A stretch of DNA of 6,469 bases, taken from Caldilineaceae bacterium (lineage in GTDB: Bacteria; Chloroflexota; Anaerolineae; Caldilineales; Caldilineaceae). The notes below the pieces were generated by a model, which worked only from the letters and a program-made list of their open reading frames with translations, was not told the DNA's origin and did no database searches. The stretch is taken from the NCBI GenBank assembly GCA_026645635.1, contig JAPKMV010000198.1, forward strand, positions 1 through 6,469. Reading direction: 5' to 3'. Within the stretch, counting starts at the first letter, position 1. Every line of letters starts with the position of its first letter. Positions 1-4,902 of the stretch are shown here, one piece after another. The position numbers were made by a program, and so were the translations under genes.

Positions 1-903
1 CATGCCGTTGAGCGTCGAACCGAGGTCTGGGCGCTTGAGCAGGAACCAGGACAGGATCAGCGCTGCGGTTGCGCCGGCGGCGGCTGCCAGCGTGGTGTTG
101 ACGGCGATCAGCATCACCATGTCGATGTCCGCCGCCGTGGCAAAGGCCAACTGGCTGCCTGGGTTGAAACCGTACCAGCCGATCAAGAGAATAAAGACGC
201 CCAGACCGCCAAAAACGTAGTTGTGGGGGGCAAAGACATGCTTGGGCGTGTCCTTGGCGAAGCGCCCGATGCGCGCTCCCAGCACGATGGCGCCGGCCAG
301 ACCGGCGAAACCACCCACCGCATGCACCACTAGCGAGCCGGCAAAATCGTGGAAGCCCATCTGGTTGAGCCAGCCGCCGCCCCACTGCCAGAAGCCGCTG
401 ATCGGGTAGACGACGGCCGTAATGAAGACCGTGTAGACCAGGTACGCGCTGAACTTGATGCGCCCGGCGACCGCGCCGGAGACGATTGTGGCTGCCGTGG
501 CTGCAAAGGCAACCTGGAAGAGGAAGTCTACCTGCGGATTCAGTCCGCTGATGCCGTCGGCAACTTCGCTGATGCCGAACCCGCCCCAGGCCAGCACGCC
601 GGGGATCACATCGCTCCCATACATGATGCCGTAGCCGATGAACCAGAAGATCAGCACGCCTAGGCACATATCGATCAGGTTTTTGAACATGATGTTGACG
701 ACGTTCTTGGAGGAGTTGAAGCCAACCTCGACCAGGGCAAAGCCCGCCTGCATAAAGAGCACCAGGACGGCGGCAATGAACAGGATGATGTTGTTGATCG
801 AATAGGTGAGTTCCGCTGTCGGTTCACTTTGAGCGAAGGCGCTGGTCGCCAACAGGCTCAACACCACCGCCAGCGGCATAGCTCGTAAGAGTCTGCGTGT
901 CAT
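1..903 (-). CDS. amt: Ammonium transporter (Amt family), 3' end cut by window edge
   Basis: This is an inner-membrane ammonium channel of the Amt/MEP/Rh family, which conducts ammonium into the cell for nitrogen assimilation. The window holds 301 codons; family members have about 400-450 residues, so the C-terminal third is missing. Residues 1-24 look like a signal peptide (RR, a hydrophobic stretch, then AFA before Gln25), as in many Amt proteins with a periplasmic N-terminus. Transmembrane helices follow from about residue 36. Family landmarks are visible: FQ at 129-130 with Phe133 (the Phe-gate region), GRIKF at 147-151, Trp174 in the WGGG stretch (equivalent to the external ammonium site Trp), and HDFAGSLVVH with Asp186 and His194, the first pore His. 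The second pore His would lie beyond the edge. The start at 903 is chosen because a strong Shine-Dalgarno precedes it and the signal peptide follows. A P-II (glnK) gene often follows amt, but it would be outside this window. Confidence 0.96.
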   Translation of the reverse strand, partial: MTRRLLRAMPLAVVLSLLATSAFAQSEPTAELTYSINNIILFIAAVLVLFMQAGFALVEVGFNSSKNVVNIMFKNLIDMCLGVLIFWFIGYGIMYGSDVIPGVLAWGGFGISEVADGISGLNPQVDFLFQVAFAATAATIVSGAVAGRIKFSAYLVYTVFITAVVYPISGFWQWGGGWLNQMGFHDFAGSLVVHAVGGFAGLAGAIVLGARIGRFAKDTPKHVFAPHNYVFGGLGVFILLIGWYGFNPGSQLAFATAADIDMVMLIAVNTTLAAAAGATAALILSWFLLKRPDLGSTLNGM

Positions 904-910
904 GAAAACT

Positions 911-919
911 GTCCTCCCT
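911..919 (-). promoter_or_regulatory. Shine-Dalgarno sequence of amt
   Basis: On the minus strand this reads AGGGAGGAC and ends 7 bases before the ATG at 903. It fixes the amt start and contrasts with the absence of any such motif before the 1350 and 2245 genes. Confidence 0.85.
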
Positions 920-958
920 AATCTGAATACATGTGATTGCGTTTGACCTGACTAGCTC

Positions 959-998
959 CGGCGCCGCTTGTGGTGATAACACGCACCCACCGGCGCCG
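959..998 (-). promoter_or_regulatory. GC-rich hairpin in the amt 5' leader
   Basis: Two copies of the self-complementary octamer CGGCGCCG (959-966 and 991-998) lie inside a longer 12-bp direct repeat CCGGCGCCGCTT (958-969 and 990-1001). In the minus-strand transcript they can pair as an 8-bp stem. An inner GTGG/CCAC stem (990-987 with 973-970) extends it around a 13-nt loop, with a 3-nt bulge on one side. It lies about 55 nt upstream of the amt start and lacks a U-tract, so it does not look like a terminator. It could shape leader RNA structure, or it could be a pair of protein-binding sites on DNA. Confidence 0.4.
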
Positions 999-1012
999 CT
1001 TTGCCTGGAATC

Positions 1013-1028
1013 TGTGTCAGATTTCACA
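1013..1028. promoter_or_regulatory. CRP/FNR-family-like dyad TGTGT-N6-TCACA
   Basis: This matches the classical CRP half-site arrangement TGTGA-N6-TCACA at 9 of 10 defined positions. It lies from about +5 to +20 relative to the predicted amt transcription start (1032), a position typical of repression rather than activation. Binding is inferred only from the motif; one 16-bp match in a 446-bp region could be chance. Confidence 0.35.
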
Positions 1029-1038
1029 AGCTGGGTGA

Positions 1039-1067
1039 ATGATAACCGGAGAGGGCGCGGGACTCAA
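1039..1067 (-). promoter_or_regulatory. Predicted sigma70-type promoter of amt
   Basis: Read on the minus strand, a -35 box TTGAGT (1067-1062) is separated by exactly 17 bp from a -10 box TATCAT (1044-1039). The matches to consensus are 4/6 and 5/6. The predicted start of transcription is the A at about 1032, giving a leader of about 129 nt before the amt ATG. The boxes are seen in the sequence; their activity is inferred. A symmetrical element abuts the -35 box on its upstream side (1068-1082). No convincing sigma54 (GG-N10-GC) alternative was seen. Confidence 0.6.
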
Positions 1068-1082
1068 TGTGCAAAGTGCACA
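1068..1082. promoter_or_regulatory. Operator-like dyad TGTGC-N5-GCACA upstream of amt -35
   Basis: This is a perfect 5-bp inverted repeat with a 5-bp spacer, centred at 1075. That is about position -43 relative to the predicted amt transcription start, where class II activators of the CRP/FNR/NtcA fold usually bind. A further TTGTGCA half-site lies at 1141-1147. The sequence does not match the NtcA GTA-N8-TAC consensus, so the regulator is unknown. The dyad is directly visible; its function is inferred from position. Confidence 0.45.
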
Positions 1083-1186
1083 AGATTTCTCGCTTTTTGG
1101 TTTGTCGAATTTGTATATTCCGACTGCATTTTGGTCAAAATTGTGCATTTTGCTGAAAGCACCCCAAGCATCACCTCGATCTCCCA

Positions 1187-1214
1187 GTACGGGTACGCTA
1201 TAGCGTGCCCGTAC
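1187..1214. promoter_or_regulatory. 28-bp near-perfect palindrome (operator-like)
   Basis: The left half is GTACGGGTACGCTA and the right half is TAGCGTGCCCGTAC. The two arms are reverse complements at 13 of 14 positions. The one mismatch (T1194 against G1207) would be a G-U wobble in RNA. The core ACGCTATAGCGT is a perfect 12-bp palindrome. It lies between the divergent amt and DUF72 genes, about 155 bp upstream of the predicted amt transcription start and 136 bp upstream of the DUF72 start. There is no T-tract on either side, so a terminator is unlikely and a binding site for a dimeric or tetrameric regulator is the simplest reading. Which gene it serves is unknown. Confidence 0.5.
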
Positions 1215-1247
1215 ACCATCCACTGAGCCAACACAACGTGCGTCTTT

Positions 1248-1276
1248 CTCACCCTCTCACCCTCTCACCCTCTCAT
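1248..1276. repeat. 8-bp tandem repeat, unit CTCACCCT
   Basis: Three exact copies of CTCACCCT (1248-1271) are followed by a decayed partial copy CTCAT. It is a short minisatellite in the divergent intergenic region, 70-100 bp upstream of the DUF72 gene. Similar pyrimidine-rich 8-mers occur in intergenic DNA of some Chloroflexota, from memory. No function is evident; copy number could vary between strains by slippage. Confidence 0.85.
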
Positions 1277-1333
1277 CCACTCGGACATACAAGCGAATGC
1301 GCACACGCGCTACTCCTGCTTGCGTCCTGCGCG

Positions 1334-1342
1334 TGCTACAAT
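1334..1342 (+). promoter_or_regulatory. Extended -10 box for a leaderless DUF72 transcript
   Basis: TGC-TACAAT is an extended -10 element (TGN plus a hexamer matching TATAAT at 5/6). It ends 7 bp before the ATG at 1350, so transcription would begin at 1349-1350 and the mRNA would have essentially no leader. No good -35 box is seen at 17 bp, which is tolerable for extended -10 promoters. The box overlaps the alternative ATG at 1341, which argues against that start. Confidence 0.55.
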
Positions 1343-1349
1343 GCTGAAC

Positions 1350-2204
1350 ATGTCTGCGCAAGCGTTGGATGCCGTCCATCTTGGCGCCTCGTCCTGGCTT
1401 TACGACGCCTGGCGCGGCGTCTTCTATCCTGATAAACTGGCGCGCTCGCGCTATCTGCCCTACTACGTCAGTCAGTTCGACACGGTGGAAGTCAATACCA
1501 GTTTCTATGCGTTGCCTGCCGCCTCGACGCTCCTCACGTGGGTGGAGCACGCCCCGGCCGGCTTCACCTTTGCGCTCAAATTCCCGCGCCGCATCAGCCA
1601 CGACAAGCGCCTGGTCGATTGTGCCGAGGAGACCCTCGCCTTTCTCGATGCGCTGCGCGCGCTTGGCCCTGCGGCTGCGCCTGCCTTTCTCCAACTCCCG
1701 CCGGACTGTACGCGTCGCACCTGTGGCCGCGCCCTGGCTGCGTATCTCGACTGGCTGGCGCCGCTGGCCACCGACCTGCGGCTGGCGGTGGAGGTGCGCG
1801 CTGCCGACCTGATGACGCCGGCCTTTGCCACCTTCCTGGCGGAGCGCGGCTTCGCGTTGGTGCTGGTCGACCGCCTAGGCACGCCCGATCTTTACCCCAT
1901 CTGGCAGGATGTGATGGCGACGCGGCGCGCCCCTGCATTCGTGTTCATCCGCTGGATCGGCGATGATCGCAACGGGCCGAGCGGCGATCGTGAGCTGCAA
2001 GTGCACCGCGACGACGAACTTGCCCGGTGGGCGGCGCGTATCGTCGAACAGGCTGCGGCGGGGCGCGCAGTCTATGGCTACATGCACAACCCCTACGAAG
2101 GGCACGCGCCGGCAAGCGTGCGCCGCTTGCAGGCAAAGTTGGCCGAGCATGGTACGCTTCCCCTGTGGCCGGTGGCTGCCACAGGCGCGCTGCCACTGTT
2201 TTAG
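1350..2204 (+). CDS. DUF72 (YecE-like) family protein
   Basis: This is a 284-residue protein of the widespread DUF72/YecE family, which has a TIM-barrel-like fold and no established biochemical role. It is probably cytosolic, with no signal peptide or membrane helix. Family hallmarks run through its length: GASSWLYDAWRGVFYP (12-27), FDTVEVNTSFY (43-53), KFPRRISHDKRL (77-88), EVR (148-150) and YGYMHNPYEGHAP (242-254) near the C-terminus. Full family length is about 240-300 residues, so it looks intact. The open frame extends upstream to TTG 1320 and ATG 1341. ATG 1350 is preferred because an extended -10 box ends 7 bp before it and the conserved GASSW block follows at the usual distance. There is no Shine-Dalgarno. 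The next gene begins 40 bp downstream with its own promoter-like box. Confidence 0.93.
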   Translation: MSAQALDAVHLGASSWLYDAWRGVFYPDKLARSRYLPYYVSQFDTVEVNTSFYALPAASTLLTWVEHAPAGFTFALKFPRRISHDKRLVDCAEETLAFLDALRALGPAAAPAFLQLPPDCTRRTCGRALAAYLDWLAPLATDLRLAVEVRAADLMTPAFATFLAERGFALVLVDRLGTPDLYPIWQDVMATRRAPAFVFIRWIGDDRNGPSGDRELQVHRDDELARWAARIVEQAAAGRAVYGYMHNPYEGHAPASVRRLQAKLAEHGTLPLWPVAATGALPLF

Positions 2205-2214
2205 CGCCTTTTAT
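2183..2214 (+). terminator. Weak candidate terminator after the DUF72 gene
   Basis: AGGCGC (2183-2188) and GCGCCT (2204-2209) form a 6-bp GC-rich stem with a 15-nt loop that spans the DUF72 stop codon, followed by TTTAT. An overlapping 8-bp hairpin CCTGTGGC/GCCACAGG (2162-2169 with 2178-2185) could compete with it. The T-tract is short and the loop is long, so termination may be partial. Confidence 0.3.
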
Positions 2215-2229
2215 CCAATCGACATTTTG

Positions 2230-2238
2230 TGATAGGCT
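2230..2238 (+). promoter_or_regulatory. Extended -10-like box before the 593-aa gene
   Basis: TGA-TAGGCT fits a TGN-TANNNT pattern and ends 6 bp before the ATG at 2245. The first transcribed base would therefore coincide with the A of the start codon. No Shine-Dalgarno precedes this gene, and the only candidate -35 (TTTATC, 2210-2215, spacing 17) is poor. The equivalent arrangement at the DUF72 gene strengthens the reading that both mRNAs are leaderless. Confidence 0.45.
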
Positions 2239-2244
2239 ACACAC

Positions 2245-4026
2245 ATGGATCGCACACCGCCTAGAACCAACAGCGACGAGATTGAACTGTACATCCGCAC
2301 CTACTATTCGCTCCTGCGCAGCAGCGGGCCGATCCGGATTCGCAGCCTGGAAGAGACGCACATGGCCATGAAGTCCAACCTGCACTTCATGGCCGACAGC
2401 CCGGACATCGACATCTCGGCGCTGGTCTATTCGGCGCTGCGCCTGCCCGACAGCATCGTCGATGCCTCGTTGATGGTCATGGGGCAGATGGAGGATGTCT
2501 TTGCCCGCGAGGGCTACCCGCTGGACACCTGGAAGCCGGTGAAGGCGCGCGCACGGCGGCGCAAATACTTCTTCAACCCCGACAACGGCGTGATGGCCGC
2601 CTTCGTCGCCAGCGTCAGCGACATCGACGACCTGATCCCGTGCATGGTGACCTTCCAGATCGAGTGGAACAAGATTCACCAGCGGCTGATGCAGGGCGTC
2701 TTTCGCAATGAACTGCTCACCCCGGAACAGGGCGCCGCGGTGCAGGGTGCGCAGCTCATCGCCGCGGTGCAGGAGCAGCTTGGGCTGAGCCAGGCCGACG
2801 CCGAGAAACTCAGCCAGCTCTGGCCGGGCGCGCACCTGCTCACCAACCTGCGTAAGGCCGCGGTGCAGCGCATGGACATGCGCGTCATCGTGCTTGGCAG
2901 CGGCCTGGGCGACTACCGCCGCAGCGTGCAGACCTGGTGGAACAGGGTGGAAACCGCGCAGCCGCCGCTCAACATTGCCGACCGGCCTATCTACTTTGTC
3001 AGCAGCAACATCCACAGCCTGCCCAATTTGATCAGCGGTCTGGCCGCCGAACTCAAGCAAGGGATCGTGGAATTTGTCGAGCGCGAGAACCCGGAAGACC
3101 TCTGGAGCGAGTATTCCGCGCTGCCCCCCCAAGACAATGGGCACTTTTTCAACTTTCTCTACTACGCCACGCGCATGCACATGGCCGGCGCCCACAACCG
3201 CCGCGAACTGGAGGAACTGGTCGCCCAGCGTGAACGGGAGGTGGGCATCACCCGCGTCAGCGACCCAAGCTGCCTGGACGTGGAAGCACAGATCATCGAG
3301 ATGAACCGCCTCGACGCTGCGCGCATCGACCCGCGGCTGCGTGTGTTGAGCGCGGACGAGTGGGACTTGCTGCGCCGCAGCAACGCCATCATCCTCAACA
3401 TCGACTATCCGCTGGGCATGGCGGCCTATCACATCTTCAGCCAGATCAGCACTGCGGTGGGGCGCATCATGGGCGTCTACATCCTGGGCAAGGCGGCCAC
3501 GCTCAACGGTCGCGTCGGCGATGTGATGATCCCCAACGTGGTCTACGACGAGCACTCGCAGAACACCTTCCTCTTCCGCAACTCGTTCCAGGCCCAGGAT
3601 GTGAGCGCACTGCTCAACTTTGGCACCGTTTTCGACAACCAAAAGGCCGTGACCGTGCGCGGCACCATCCTGCAGAACCGCAGCTTCATGCACGTCTTCT
3701 ACGAAGAGGGCTACACCGACATCGAGATGGAGTCCGGCCCCTATCTCAGCGGTATCTACGAAGACGTTTATCCGCAACGCTATCCCACGAACGAGATCGT
3801 CAATCTCTTTATCAACGTGCCCTACGACATCGGCGTCTTACACTACGCCAGTGACACGCCGATCAGCCGGCGGCAGATGCTGCTCAGCAAGAGCCTCAGC
3901 TATTTTGGCGTGGACGCCACCTACGCCACCTCGGTGGCGGTGATGCGCCGCATCCTCACGCAGGAGTCGGCGCGGATGGCCAAGGTGGCGCGCGGCGCCA
4001 ATCCGCTTTCTCTGCCTGACCGATGA
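2245..4026 (+). CDS. Uncharacterised 593-aa protein, phosphorylase-like motifs in C-terminal half
   Basis: I do not recognise a characterised function. The protein is soluble, with no signal peptide or membrane helices. It resembles, from memory, a large uncharacterised family (possibly DUF6909) also found in Bacteroidota. The matching features are a RLP-containing segment (66-68), a basic RARRRKYFF patch (102-110), and SDIDDLIP...TFQIEWNKIH (125-145). The middle has a glycine-rich VIVLGSGLGD (214-223) and SSNIHSLPN (253-261). The C-terminal half has NIDYPLGMAAYHIF (385-398), ILGKAATL...VGDVMIP (413-430) and IEMESG (493-498). GDVxIP and an EMES segment are reminiscent of the nucleoside phosphorylase/nucleosidase superfamily, where the Glu of the EME stretch contacts the ribose; this is a by-eye resemblance only. 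The start at 2245 is backed by the extended -10 box. The stop overlaps the next start by ATGA, implying translational coupling. A 7-C run at 3124-3130 does not disturb the frame. Confidence 0.88.
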   Translation: MDRTPPRTNSDEIELYIRTYYSLLRSSGPIRIRSLEETHMAMKSNLHFMADSPDIDISALVYSALRLPDSIVDASLMVMGQMEDVFAREGYPLDTWKPVKARARRRKYFFNPDNGVMAAFVASVSDIDDLIPCMVTFQIEWNKIHQRLMQGVFRNELLTPEQGAAVQGAQLIAAVQEQLGLSQADAEKLSQLWPGAHLLTNLRKAAVQRMDMRVIVLGSGLGDYRRSVQTWWNRVETAQPPLNIADRPIYFVSSNIHSLPNLISGLAAELKQGIVEFVERENPEDLWSEYSALPPQDNGHFFNFLYYATRMHMAGAHNRRELEELVAQREREVGITRVSDPSCLDVEAQIIEMNRLDAARIDPRLRVLSADEWDLLRRSNAIILNIDYPLGMAAYHIFSQISTAVGRIMGVYILGKAATLNGRVGDVMIPNVVYDEHSQNTFLFRNSFQAQDVSALLNFGTVFDNQKAVTVRGTILQNRSFMHVFYEEGYTDIEMESGPYLSGIYEDVYPQRYPTNEIVNLFINVPYDIGVLHYASDTPISRRQMLLSKSLSYFGVDATYATSVAVMRRILTQESARMAKVARGANPLSLPDR

Positions 4027-4883
4027 CCGCCATCGACGCCTTTGTCCGCAACTTCGAGCGCGCCGTCGTCCTGCCAGAGCAACTGGCCATCGACATCGCG
4101 CGCATTGCCTACCCGGCGCTGGATGAACCCGGCTACTGGGCGCAGCTCGACGCGCTGGCTCATTCTGCAGCCGGGCGCTTGACCCATCCGCGCATTGGCG
4201 CGGCAGCGGCGCAGGCATTTCTCGACATTCTGTGCCAGGACTTTGGCTTCCACGGCGCGGAAAAGGGCTACTACGACCCGCGCAACAGCCTGATGCCGGA
4301 TGTGCTGGTGCGGCGACAGGGGCTGCCGATCATGCTCTGCCTGCTCTGCATGGCGGTCGGGCGGCGCATCGACCTGCAAATCGATGGGCTGGGCTTCCCG
4401 TTTCACTTCATGGCGCGCTACCGCGACGACGCCGGCGACTGGCTGCTTGATCCCTTCTACGGCCAACTGGTGGCGCCGTCGGCCGTGGCTGAGCACCTGG
4501 CGCGCATCGTCGGGCGCCCGCTGCAAGTGGCGCACGCCATGTGGGAGCCGGTCAGCGCGCAGATGATCGCGCTGCGCGTGCTGAACAACCTGCGCAACGC
4601 CTTCTTGATGGCCGACAATCACACGCTGGCATTGCGCACGCTCGATTATCTGATCGCGGTGCAGCCGCAAGAACGCCACTACTGGCGCGAGCGGGGCGTG
4701 CTGCACTACAAGCTGGAGGATTGGGAGCAGGCGCAGCACGATCTACGCTACTATCTGATCCGCGCCGGCCTCTTCCCGCGTCTGGTGCAGGGCGGAGAGG
4801 AGCCGCCAACGCTCACCGAGGAAAACCGCCGGATGATCGAACTCTATCGCACCTGCGGCGAGATGTTGATGCGCGTCAACTGA
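4023..4883 (+). CDS. SirB1-like transglutaminase-fold protein with C-terminal TPR
   Basis: This 286-residue cytosolic protein belongs to the SirB1/transglutaminase-like family (UPF0162 type). The exact function of the family is unknown. The core shows the characteristic order KGYYDPRNSLMPDVL (81-95), RRQGLPIMLCLLCMAV (97-112), GLGFPFHFMAR (122-132) and LLDPFYGQ (141-148). His128 and Asp143 correspond to the His and Asp of the transglutaminase triad. Cys106 and Cys109 lie where many relatives, as I recall them, carry Ser/Tyr-type residues. The family's usual PGHF is FHF here. Residues about 200-250 (YLIAVQPQERHYWRERGVLHYKL and what follows) look like TPR helices, giving the usual SirB1 plus TPR layout. 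The ATG overlaps the stop of the 593-aa gene (ATGA at 4023-4026) and no Shine-Dalgarno is present, so translation is probably coupled. The first plsC begins 19 bp downstream. Confidence 0.9.
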   Translation: MTAIDAFVRNFERAVVLPEQLAIDIARIAYPALDEPGYWAQLDALAHSAAGRLTHPRIGAAAAQAFLDILCQDFGFHGAEKGYYDPRNSLMPDVLVRRQGLPIMLCLLCMAVGRRIDLQIDGLGFPFHFMARYRDDAGDWLLDPFYGQLVAPSAVAEHLARIVGRPLQVAHAMWEPVSAQMIALRVLNNLRNAFLMADNHTLALRTLDYLIAVQPQERHYWRERGVLHYKLEDWEQAQHDLRYYLIRAGLFPRLVQGGEEPPTLTEENRRMIELYRTCGEMLMRVN

Positions 4884-4887
4884 CCAA

Positions 4888-4897
4888 GAGGAAGGAG
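4888..4897 (+). promoter_or_regulatory. Shine-Dalgarno of first plsC
   Basis: GAGGAAGGAG ends 5 bp before the ATG at 4903. It selects this start over the out-of-frame ATG at 4914, which lies in a 10-bp duplication of the start region. Confidence 0.85.
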
Positions 4898-4902
4898 CTG
4901 CC

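Larger units (their letters stand above)
904..1349. other. Divergent intergenic region with no supported gene
   Basis: These 446 bp separate amt (minus) from the DUF72 gene (plus). The stretch around 1080-1160 is clearly more AT-rich than the flanking genes, as expected for a promoter region. Short open frames exist here (for example 933-1226 plus and 1064-1252 minus), but they have no ribosome binding site or recognisable protein features. The content is best described by the separate entries for promoters, dyads, hairpin, palindrome and tandem repeat. Confidence 0.7.

Noticed and set aside
904..1060. sigma54 (-24/-12) promoter for amt
   Set aside because: I looked for GG-N10-GC with TGGCAC/TTGC context, as is common for amt in Proteobacteria, and found no convincing match.
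1112..1138. Alternative minus-strand promoter TTGACC ... TATACA
   Set aside because: The spacing is only 15 bp. The TTGAGT-N17-TATCAT pair closer to amt has ideal spacing. It might still be a weak second promoter.
933..1252. Small open frames in the divergent intergenic region (933-1226 plus, 1017-1223 and 1064-1252 minus)
   Set aside because: They have no Shine-Dalgarno or leaderless box, no protein-like features, and they overlap promoter elements and palindromes.
3124..3130. Run of seven C residues in the 593-aa gene as a possible programmed or sequencing frameshift
   Set aside because: The reading frame and conserved-looking motifs continue without interruption on both sides, so the frame is intact.
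1945..3777. Very long minus-strand open frame (610 codons)
   Set aside because: It is antisense to the 593-aa gene and the end of the DUF72 gene. Its translation is a monotonous mix of His, Asp, Val and Ala typical of the antisense of GC-rich genes, with no recognisable motif. The plus-strand frames carry family motifs and coupled starts.
3921..4739. Minus-strand open frame of 272 codons
   Set aside because: It is antisense to the 593-aa and SirB1-like genes; the product has no family features and there is no ribosome binding site or promoter.
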